A DNA stretch of 34,013 bases. It comes from Candidatus Saccharimonadota bacterium. Its GTDB lineage: Bacteria; Patescibacteriota; Saccharimonadia; Saccharimonadales; UBA10212. This document shows, in pieces, positions 7,097 to 12,380 of the stretch (the first letter of the stretch is position 1; the number at the start of each line of letters is the position of its first letter). The DNA is taken from positions 1 to 34,013 of the forward strand of contig JAIFWC010000009.1 of the NCBI GenBank assembly GCA_019662065.1, read 5' to 3'. Position numbers and translations under genes: made by a program. The notes below the pieces were generated by a model. The model did not search any database and was not told the DNA's origin. It saw only the letters and a program-made list of their open reading frames with translations.

Positions 7097-8716
7097 ATGA
7101 AATATTTAACAAAAACTAACTTGTTAGCCAGCGTCGGCCTGATTTTAGTAGTACCAATAATAGTTGCCGTTCGCTTAGTGGGTGCTGCCGGTACGGCTAC
7201 GCTATATCTCTCACCAGCTAGTAACACCTATGCCCAGGGCGCGCGACTAAATATTGATATACACGAAGATAGCGGTAGTGATACTGTTAATGCCGTCCAA
7301 GCCAATCTGACTTACTCAAATAGCTTAACCTTTGACGGCATCGATACTTCGCCGGACTTCACCACGGTTGCTGAATCGACTGGTGGGGGAGGTAGCGTCA
7401 AAATTGGCCGCGGGACTTGTGGTCCTTGTGGACCGGTGACAGGCGATAAGGTGGTAGCCACTGTGCATTTTATTGCTAATGCTGCTGGTACAGCCAACGT
7501 TAACTTTGCCGCCGGCACAGCGGTAGTCCGCTCTAATGATAACCAATCCGAGGCTCTAACTCTCAATAATGGTACCTACACTATATCTTCGCCGGCTACC
7601 ATGACTTTATCACCGGCTAGCCAAAGCTTTATCAAAGGTACTAGCTTTAATGTGGCGGTCTATGAAAATAGTGGTAGCGACCAGGTGAATGCCGTTCAAG
7701 CCAACCTTAGCTATCCGGCTAACTTGCTAACATTTGTCAGCATTACCCCTAATACTTCGGCTTGGCCAGTGGAGGCCGAAAACACTGGCAGTGGCGGCTT
7801 AGTTAGAATCGGCCGAGGCACCTTTAGCCCTATCACGGGAAGTCAATTAATAGCTACAGTGAAATTTACTGCGGCTAGCGCCGGTACGGCCCAAGTGGCC
7901 TTTGCTAGCGGCAGTGGCATTATCCGCTCCTCTGACAATACCGCTGAGCCATCAATTAACACCGGTGGTAGCTATACTGTAACCACTACAACCTCCAATC
8001 CGCCAGCTGGCGGCTCTGGCTCCGTCACCAGTTCCACTTCGAAACCTAAATCTAGCTCGACCTCACCGCCTAAAACTACAACTGCCAGTCCAGCCACTCA
8101 AAGCTCACCGGTTACTACTCCGCTTGATACTGATGGACCAGTTATTTCTAATGTCAAAGTCATTAATTTATCGCTCAACACAGCTACCATCAATTGGCAA
8201 ACTTCTGAGCCTGCGACTTCCGAAGTCAGTTATGGATTGAGTACAAAACTTATTCTAAGTAAAGTTGATAAAAACCTAACTACTAAGCACTCTCTAGCTC
8301 TTGATTCTAAGGAGTTAATTGGTCATAAAACTTACCATTTTGTGGTCAAGAGTATCGATGCTGCCGGCAACGAAGCGGTTAGTAAGGATATGACATTCAA
8401 GACCAGCAACAGTACATTTAATGGCTCTAAGATTGTTCTGATATCACTCGGAGTGATTATGATTGGTGCGCTGGCATTAGCGGCAATTACCCGGTTTGGC
8501 GGCCGTGGTGGCGGATCGTCGTCAACTCATGGTACTTATACGGAACCCAAGCCAGTAATTGTTGGCGGCGGCGGTGGACAAGCGCAACCAATAGTGCCGC
8601 CCCAACCTAAAGCTCCTCCCAAAAAACCAGCCACTATTATCGCCGGCGAGGATCCTCAAACGCCCGGTGAAGTCATTGTACCCAAAAACTCCCCAGCTGA
8701 TAGTCCGGCCAAATAG
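7097..8716 (+). CDS. Membrane-anchored two-cohesin scaffold protein
   Basis: 539 residues. N-terminal signal segment (about residues 8-32, LLASVGLILVVPIIVAV); cohesin-like module 1 (about 34-160: IDIHEDSGSDTVNAVQAN, VTGDKVVATVHF, with a CGPC pair); cohesin-like module 2 (about 161-295: YENSGSDQVNAVQAN, LSYPANLLTFVS, GSQLIATVKF); a Ser/Thr/Pro linker (about 296-345); a fibronectin type III module (about 346-440: TATINWQTSEPATSEVSYG); a C-terminal membrane span (about 441-465: IVLISLGVIMIGALALA) followed by Arg; and a Pro/Gly-rich cytosolic tail. The layout is that of a cell-surface anchoring scaffoldin: two dockerin-binding modules held away from the membrane by a stalk. The likely partner is the dockerin protein transcribed divergently. 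Its anchor differs from the GGYxL-xSFA type of the CBM proteins. Confidence 0.82.
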   Translation: MKYLTKTNLLASVGLILVVPIIVAVRLVGAAGTATLYLSPASNTYAQGARLNIDIHEDSGSDTVNAVQANLTYSNSLTFDGIDTSPDFTTVAESTGGGGSVKIGRGTCGPCGPVTGDKVVATVHFIANAAGTANVNFAAGTAVVRSNDNQSEALTLNNGTYTISSPATMTLSPASQSFIKGTSFNVAVYENSGSDQVNAVQANLSYPANLLTFVSITPNTSAWPVEAENTGSGGLVRIGRGTFSPITGSQLIATVKFTAASAGTAQVAFASGSGIIRSSDNTAEPSINTGGSYTVTTTTSNPPAGGSGSVTSSTSKPKSSSTSPPKTTTASPATQSSPVTTPLDTDGPVISNVKVINLSLNTATINWQTSEPATSEVSYGLSTKLILSKVDKNLTTKHSLALDSKELIGHKTYHFVVKSIDAAGNEAVSKDMTFKTSNSTFNGSKIVLISLGVIMIGALALAAITRFGGRGGGSSSTHGTYTEPKPVIVGGGGGQAQPIVPPQPKAPPKKPATIIAGEDPQTPGEVIVPKNSPADSPAK

Positions 8717-8725
8717 GCTAGAGTT

Positions 8726-8791
8726 ACGAGGACGGCGATTTTATATCATCCCAACCAAGAATTTGACGGCGTGGCTTGGGCGTCAAAATAA
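8726..8791 (+). pseudogene. 5' relic of a paralogue of the thioredoxin-like gene at 10266
   Basis: The frame reads TRTAILYHPNQEFDGVA and then leaves homology (WASK, stop). The gene at 10266 begins MRTVILYHPNQEFAGVA. The nucleotide match is about 42 of 51, with many differences at third positions, so this is an old relic of a paralogue and not a fresh copy. The start codon is ACG instead of ATG, and no promoter is visible. It overlaps the 3' end of the minus-strand ORF 8746-9018. Confidence 0.65.
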
Positions 8792-9018
8792 TCAACTATC
8801 TGCCTGGCTATATCTATCTCTTTTTTATCGACTGACAGCATTGCGCCGTGGGCTAAACCGGCCAAACGCGCCTTACTGACACCAGTTTCATAGGGATAGG
8901 CATAAGTTATACCTTCTGGCGAAACACCGTTCAAGCGCCGCGAAATAATAGAGTCTTCCTCTGAGCTCTCGACTTTGATATTCACCCAGTTACCATTATC
9001 TCTTGGCTGAAATTCCAT
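8746..9018 (-). CDS. Unidentified 90-residue cytosolic protein
   Basis: It begins MEFQPRDNGNWVNIKVESS and contains a mixed alpha/beta-looking sequence (ITYAYPYETGVSKARLAGLA, VDKKEIDIARQIVDYF) with no membrane segment. A consensus TATAAT lies 7 bases before the ATG, matching the leaderless pattern of other genes here. The last nine or so residues (ATPSNSWLG) are read antisense through the thioredoxin-like relic, so the original C-terminus may have been lost at a recombination junction near 8778. No family is recognised. Confidence 0.5.
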   Translation of the reverse strand: MEFQPRDNGNWVNIKVESSEEDSIISRRLNGVSPEGITYAYPYETGVSKARLAGLAHGAMLSVDKKEIDIARQIVDYFDAQATPSNSWLG

Positions 9019-9025
9019 GTCTTCA

Positions 9026-9031
9026 ATTATA
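9026..9031 (-). promoter_or_regulatory. -10 element, leaderless start of ORF 9018
   Basis: TATAAT on the minus strand, separated from the ATG at 9018 by 7 bases (9019-9025), so the transcript should begin at or next to the start codon. No convincing -35 is seen. Confidence 0.5.
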
Positions 9032-9078
9032 CGCGCAAATGGCCGCCGCTTTTTATAAGGGAAAGGTAGTATCGCCGG

Positions 9079-9149
9079 TTCCGCTGATAGGCGGAATCTG
9101 GATTTATTCCAGAAGGCGCGTTGAAGGAAAACCGTAGGTTGTCCTTCAA
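9079..9149. other. Three consecutive perfect or near-perfect hairpins
   Basis: TTCCGC/GCGGAA (9079-9096), TCTGGA/TCCAGA (9097-9113), and TTGAAGGA-AACC/GGTT-TCCTTCAA (9121-9149, 12 pairs with one mismatch and loop GTA). They sit between a minus-strand ORF and the cluster 2 terminator and contain no gene. They could be the tail of the cluster 2 transcript or a separate structured RNA. Confidence 0.45.
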
Positions 9150-9170
9150 TTTAAAAGCGCCGAGGGCGCT
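9148..9170 (-). terminator. Intrinsic terminator of tiny-ORF cluster 2
   Basis: On the minus strand AGCGCC-CTC-GGCGCT is followed by TTTAAATT. It has the same stem as the cluster 1 terminator, with a shorter T run. Confidence 0.45.
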
Positions 9171-9219
9171 GCGGATAAACCGCGCTTTGCCCGCCTAATT
9201 GGCGGGCGCCCTTGGCGCT
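9156..9219. other. Conserved stem-loop element, copy B
   Basis: AGCGCCGAGGGCGC (9156-9169) pairs with GCGCCCTTGGCGCT (9206-9219) over 14 positions with one G-T pair. Inside are GCGG-ATAAA-CCGC (9171-9183) and the 7-bp hairpin GCCCGCC-TAATT-GGCGGGC (9189-9207). Compared with copy A the bases differ in the outer arms but the pairing is kept. The branched shape suggests a folded RNA at the 3' end of the cluster. Confidence 0.5.
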
Positions 9220-9222
9220 ATG

Positions 9223-9293
9223 CCCGGTAGTGAGCTTTCGCGTGGCTATGCTAGCGTCCGCGTACGCGGATATCGCGAAAGTTTACTACCGGG
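9223..9293. repeat. Palindromic insert with 20-bp arms
   Basis: The left arm (9223-9242, CCCGGTAGTGAGCTTTCGCG) pairs with the right arm (9274-9293) in all 20 positions, two of them G-T. The loop holds a second perfect hairpin, TCCGCG-TA-CGCGGA (9257-9270). Copy A lacks this block. TGCCCGG occurs on both sides of it (9221-9227 and 9299-9305), like a short target duplication. It resembles a small miniature mobile element or a cruciform-forming site; no transposase is near. Confidence 0.6.
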
Positions 9294-9338
9294 TGTGGTG
9301 CCCGGACCGGACTGCCCGGGGCTTTTTCTTGAGGAGAT

Positions 9339-9428
9339 TCACCATCGTCCCGGATCGACCTCATCCGGCCAAAAGATGAAGAGCAGGACGGCGACGATGA
9401 TGATGATTAACCATCCCCACCATGGCAT
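9339..9428 (-). CDS. 29-residue Trp-rich membrane peptide (copy B)
   Basis: Begins MPWWGWLI, followed by a run of Ile and Val, then LLFIFWPDEVDPGRW. It is the same peptide as at 437-526 apart from the order of two residues. A full GAAAGGAG site precedes the ATG by 6-7 bases. It is the last gene of cluster 2, and the structured element follows. A single membrane span with an acidic, Trp-containing end is predicted. Longer frames through this region (67 and 78 residues) ignore this ribosome-binding site and are not preferred. Confidence 0.72.
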   Translation of the reverse strand: MPWWGWLIIIIVAVLLFIFWPDEVDPGRW

Positions 9429-9445
9429 CTTGTGCTCCTTTCGGA

Positions 9446-9616
9446 TCAGGCGAGTTTTCCGCGCTTCCAGCGCCACCACGCCAAGAAGTACTGACGTCGC
9501 GTCTCGCCGAATTGCGGCTGCCAAATCGGACGAGCTCCGCAAACACGTTCAAGCCCTTCATCGTGATATGCCTGGTCTGGAATGATGCCAGACCCAACTC
9601 TTTGGACTGTTCTCAC
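9446..9616 (-). CDS. 56-residue Trp/Arg-rich small protein
   Basis: GTG start at 9616, 4 bases after AAAGGAG. It begins (V)RTVQRVGSGIIPDQAYH and ends FLAWWRWKRGKLA. There is no clear membrane span, but the C-terminus is aromatic and cationic, as in membrane-active peptides. Gap to the next gene is 17 bases, filled by another AAAGGAG linker. The N-terminal RTVQR resembles RTVRR of the 52-residue ORF at the head of this cluster, a weak hint of common origin. No family is recognised. Confidence 0.6.
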   Translation of the reverse strand: MRTVQRVGSGIIPDQAYHDEGLERVCGARPIWQPQFGETRRQYFLAWWRWKRGKLA

Positions 9617-9631
9617 GGTGCTCCTTTCGGG

Positions 9632-9730
9632 TCAGCGCTTTTTGCGGCGTTTTTTCTTCTGTTTCTTGAAGCCCTGTTGGACGATTGAGTCCTTCAGTGC
9701 TTTCTTGGACTCCCGCGGCGTTTTAGCCAT
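9632..9730 (-). CDS. 32-residue highly basic peptide
   Basis: It reads MAKTPRESKKALKDSIVQQG and then a Lys/Arg-only tail (FKKQKKKRRKKR), with a net charge of well over +10. AGAGGA precedes the ATG by 5 bases. A nucleic-acid- or ribosome-binding role is possible from charge alone, with no further support. It is the third gene of cluster 2, in the middle of the variable part. Confidence 0.55.
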   Translation of the reverse strand: MAKTPRESKKALKDSIVQQGFKKQKKKRRKKR

Positions 9731-9745
9731 TTTGATCCTCTCGGT

Positions 9746-9958
9746 TCAGCGTTGAAAGGCGGTGAACCGCCCGATTGAGACAATTAGGAACACCATCGTT
9801 CCTACACACAAGGAGATGACGATTGTCTGCGGCGCCGAGACTCCGAAAGCCAGAAACGTGGCCCAGAACATCAACCACGCCCCATTGAAGCAGAACTCTG
9901 CGACCTGGTCATCAAGCCGGTCGCTGAAGGGCAGAACCAACTTTTTCAAGAGATTCAT
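9746..9958 (-). CDS. 70-residue two-pass membrane protein
   Basis: It begins MNLLKKLVLPFSDRLDDQ. Two hydrophobic segments follow, about residues 25-40 (GAWLMFWATFLAFGVSA) and 43-62 (QTIVISLCVGTMVFLIVSIG). AAAAAGGAG lies 4 bases before the ATG. It is second in its cluster, like the two-pass protein at 818-1048, but no sequence match is apparent. The size and topology would fit a holin-like or small regulatory membrane protein; neither is demonstrated. Confidence 0.65.
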   Translation of the reverse strand: MNLLKKLVLPFSDRLDDQVAEFCFNGAWLMFWATFLAFGVSAPQTIVISLCVGTMVFLIVSIGRFTAFQR

Positions 9959-9973
9959 TTTGCTCCTTTTTGG

Positions 9974-10132
9974 TCAACGGTGTCTAAAGAGCCGGCCGAG
10001 ATTCCTGATAAACAAGTGGACACTGGAGCGCTTCGTGGCCTCTGGATCCTCAGTCCACTCATCAAGGACTTTACCACTCTCGTCCACCAGTTGTTTGTAC
10101 TCGACGCCGTGCCGTCTGACAGTTCTGATCAT
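9974..10132 (-). CDS. 52-residue charged protein, first gene of cluster 2
   Basis: It begins MIRTVRRHGVEYKQLVDESG, then KVLDEWTEDPEATKRSS, and ends RNLGRLFRHR. It is soluble-looking and rich in both acidic and basic residues. GAGGAG lies 5 bases before the ATG, and the leader from the cluster promoter is about 60 bases. No family is recognised. The gap of 15 bases to the next gene again contains an AAAAAGGAG linker. Confidence 0.6.
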   Translation of the reverse strand: MIRTVRRHGVEYKQLVDESGKVLDEWTEDPEATKRSSVHLFIRNLGRLFRHR

Positions 10133-10199
10133 GTTTTCTCCTCACAGGAAAGAGCTAAACCTCAGCTCCTTTGACGGCTAACCGAAATTTCTAAACCAT

Positions 10200-10228
10200 A
10201 TTTTACAATGTTCATAACTCCTTAGCAA
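10200..10228 (-). promoter_or_regulatory. Promoter of tiny-ORF cluster 2
   Basis: On the minus strand TTGCTA (10223-10228), 17 bases, TAAAAT (10200-10205), then TATGGTTTAGAAATTTCGG and a conserved TTTAGCTCTTTC in the leader. The same arrangement precedes cluster 1. It is divergent from the thioredoxin-like gene. Confidence 0.7.
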
Positions 10229-10252
10229 CAGAGGAAAGTCTCAGGATTTTGA

Positions 10253-10258
10253 TATCAT
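10253..10258 (+). promoter_or_regulatory. -10 element, leaderless start of gene 10266
   Basis: TATCAT followed by 7 bases and the ATG at 10266. The -35 is poor. Confidence 0.4.
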
Positions 10259-10265
10259 AAGCGGT

Positions 10266-10532
10266 ATGCGGACAGTGATTTTGTATCACCCCAACCAGGA
10301 ATTTGCCGGAGTGGCTGAGGATTTTAAGCGTGATTTTGAATCCCGCCACCAAGACAAAAAAATCGGGCTAGTCAGCCTGGAAACCGTTGAGGGCGCTGAG
10401 ATGGCCAAGCTTTATGACGTAGTGCGCTACCCAGCCATTTTGGTAGTCCGGGATGACGGGGCGTTACAAAAACTCTGGCAGGACAGACCTTTTCCATTAA
10501 TGGATGAAGTCGCAGCGTACTCCATTAATTGA
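10266..10532 (+). CDS. Small thioredoxin-fold-like protein without CxxC
   Basis: 88 residues. The N-terminal strand RTVILYHPNQEF, a helix, strand KIGLVSLETVE, then YDVVRYPAILVVRDDG follow the order of a short thioredoxin fold, and the RYPAILV part corresponds to the cis-Pro loop. No cysteine occurs where the redox motif is expected, so disulfide chemistry is unlikely; a binding or scaffold role is more plausible. The start has a -10 element 7 bases upstream and no Shine-Dalgarno site. A 5' relic of a paralogue lies at 8726-8791, on the other side of tiny-ORF cluster 2. The family call is by fold pattern only. Confidence 0.6.
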   Translation: MRTVILYHPNQEFAGVAEDFKRDFESRHQDKKIGLVSLETVEGAEMAKLYDVVRYPAILVVRDDGALQKLWQDRPFPLMDEVAAYSIN

Positions 10533-10587
10533 CTTTTGGTGATAGCCGTGCACAATTAAGCTCAAGAATTAGTAAAACAGGCTAATC

Positions 10588-12282
10588 ATGCCACCACTAG
10601 AAACCGAAGATATGTCTAAAACTAAAACCAAACTATCCAAAAAGGATTTACTCAAACACGCCAGCTCGCTATCCAGGGCTCATTTATTAGTAGTCGTGGC
10701 TGTTTTTGGCCTAGTTGGCGGTTATTTCCTTTACCGTAGTTTCGCCGCCTCCCCCCTGGTCGCTAGCCTGGAAGCCGAACAGATGATCCTACCGACTGGT
10801 GGCAGTGTCGTGACTGACACTGGTGCCTCGGCCGGCAAAGCCATCCTGCTATCTACCAACGGCACGGCGACTGGCTCAGTTAATTTCCCCAGCCAAGTCA
10901 CTAGCTTGACTGTCGTAGCCAAAGGCAGCCAGTGCCAGGGCGCCCCGACTATGAGCGTGTCCTTAGACGGCGCTAGCCTCCTGAGCGGTACAGCTGTTTC
11001 TACTACCACCTGGACCAGCTACTCGGCAACTCCGTCCAACCCGATTAATTCCGGCACCCATAACTTATCTATCTCCTTTGCCAATGACTACACTAAGAAT
11101 AAAGGCAACCCTAGAAACCAATGCTCTAGAGCCCTTTATCTGGATGTCACCAGCTTCTATGGCCCAACTCCAGCCCCGATTCCAGCCCCAACAGTCACCC
11201 TATCTGCTTCTCCCACATCCGTCACCGCCGGCCAAGCTTCTACTCTTACCTGGAATAGCACTAACGCGACAAGCTGCACAGCATCAGGTGCCTGGTCCGG
11301 CCCCCAACCAACTGCCGGCTCAACCAGCACCGGCGCCTTAAACCAAAACTCCAGCTATACCTTAACCTGCACCGGGGCAGGGGGAGCGGCTAGTGCCAGT
11401 GCGACAGTAACAGTGACAACTCCACCACCCCCACCACCACCCCCACCATCTTCATCTGGTATCTTAACTGGCGCCCATTGGCCCAGCACCACTGACTTTT
11501 CAACCATTAAGAATGTCGGTTATGGCTTTGCGGTTGAAACCTTTAACCCAGGTGATTCAGCTGGCTTAAAGGCCAAACTCGATGCTGCTGACGCTAACGG
11601 CTTAAAGCTCATTATTGGCATGTATCCAGAGCCTTATTCGATGGATTCATCTGGTAACTGGACAATTTCGGCAGCCGGGATTCAGTCCTTGAACCAATTA
11701 GCCGCCCGGTCGTCCTCTGTCTTAGCCCTGTTTGTATACAATGAGCCACTATATATTAGCCCGCTAACTGGAGCGTCGGATTCTTGTGGAGCTATGTCAG
11801 CCGCCCAGCTGCGTGGCCTACGGACCAAGATCCAGTCGGTCTGGGCCGGCGCTAAAATCTACCACGATCTGGGCCAACCAGCCCAGTGGGCGCCAGGCGG
11901 CACGCTTTATAACAGCTACCCTTGCATAGGCAGCAAATACGCCGACTTTAGCGGGGTTGCCGACTATGTTGGCGTTTGGGATTACCCGTTCAAATCAACC
12001 GGTTACCAAAAAACCCAGGCTCTGGCTAGCTTAAGTCGTGAATCTAGTTACGTGATTAACTCCATGCGGGCCATTCCGGTATGGCTCGATCAAGGCCACT
12101 CGGGAGTGGAAGGGCTAGTCTGGCCGACACAGGCCCAGATACTGGATTGGAATTGTTCTAGCCGAGCCGCCCTACCGGCCGGCAGCCTGATATCCTGGTA
12201 TGTCTGGGAGCAATCTATTTATCCGGACTACCTCAAGAAACATCCCGAAATGTGGTCGTCAACCACAGCCTCGGCCTGCTAG
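10588..12282 (+). CDS. Secreted CBM-Ig-TIM barrel protein, putative glycoside hydrolase
   Basis: 564 residues. Anchor (about residues 32-53, ending GGYFLYRSFAA); CBM36/60-like module (about 58-192: ASLEAEQ, GAPTMSVSLDG, FANDYTK, CSRALYLDVTSFYG); Ig-like module (about 195-280); a run of prolines; then a barrel-like domain (about 293-564). The barrel has strands such as GYGFAVETF, GLKLIIGMYPEP and VLALFVYNEPLY. NEP at about 385-387 is the usual acid/base motif at strand 4 of clan GH-A hydrolases; Glu near 541 (WYVWEQS) is a candidate for the second catalytic acid. The family is not assigned. ATG 10612 (MSKTKTK) is an alternative start; the leader has no Shine-Dalgarno site, and TAAAAC lies 9 bases before 10588. 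Confidence 0.75.
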   Translation: MPPLETEDMSKTKTKLSKKDLLKHASSLSRAHLLVVVAVFGLVGGYFLYRSFAASPLVASLEAEQMILPTGGSVVTDTGASAGKAILLSTNGTATGSVNFPSQVTSLTVVAKGSQCQGAPTMSVSLDGASLLSGTAVSTTTWTSYSATPSNPINSGTHNLSISFANDYTKNKGNPRNQCSRALYLDVTSFYGPTPAPIPAPTVTLSASPTSVTAGQASTLTWNSTNATSCTASGAWSGPQPTAGSTSTGALNQNSSYTLTCTGAGGAASASATVTVTTPPPPPPPPPSSSGILTGAHWPSTTDFSTIKNVGYGFAVETFNPGDSAGLKAKLDAADANGLKLIIGMYPEPYSMDSSGNWTISAAGIQSLNQLAARSSSVLALFVYNEPLYISPLTGASDSCGAMSAAQLRGLRTKIQSVWAGAKIYHDLGQPAQWAPGGTLYNSYPCIGSKYADFSGVADYVGVWDYPFKSTGYQKTQALASLSRESSYVINSMRAIPVWLDQGHSGVEGLVWPTQAQILDWNCSSRAALPAGSLISWYVWEQSIYPDYLKKHPEMWSSTTASAC

Positions 12283-12364
12283 ATAAATATTAGTCGTTAA
12301 TTTTCGAAACATCGTCCTTGAGGCCATAGTTCCAAAAAACTATGCCTTTCATGGCACGAAGCTA

Positions 12365-12370
12365 TATAAT
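12365..12370 (+). promoter_or_regulatory. ileS: -10 element that decides the ileS start
   Basis: TATAAT lies inside the longer ileS frame, 10 bases before the ATG at 12381. Transcripts from here would start about 3 bases before that ATG and lack the ATGs at 12342 and 12351. Confidence 0.5.
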
Positions 12371-12380
12371 TACTCCTGAT

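Larger units (their letters stand above)
9154..9447. repeat. Direct repeat copy B (shared 3' end of the tiny-ORF clusters)
   Basis: Second copy of the stretch at 328-545. Nearly identical from 9299 to 9445, including the 29-residue ORF. It contains an extra palindromic insert (about 9221-9298) that copy A lacks. Confidence 0.85.

Noticed and set aside
9079-9330. Integron attC-like site, suggested by the string of hairpins
   Set aside because: No integrase gene and no recognisable paired core sites; the stems fit a transcript tail or miniature element better.
9199-9585. 128-residue ORF on the plus strand
   Set aside because: Runs through the stem-loop elements and antisense to the 29- and 56-residue ORFs; no ribosome-binding site.
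9361-9597. 78-residue minus-strand frame
   Set aside because: Out of frame with the 56-residue ORF, which has AAAGGAG at the right distance and fits the chain of linkers.
9762-10181. 139-residue ORF on the plus strand
   Set aside because: Antisense to the SD-led ORFs of cluster 2.
12283-12380. T-box leader for ileS
   Set aside because: The upstream gap is under 100 bases and shows neither a T-box sequence nor a terminator hairpin.
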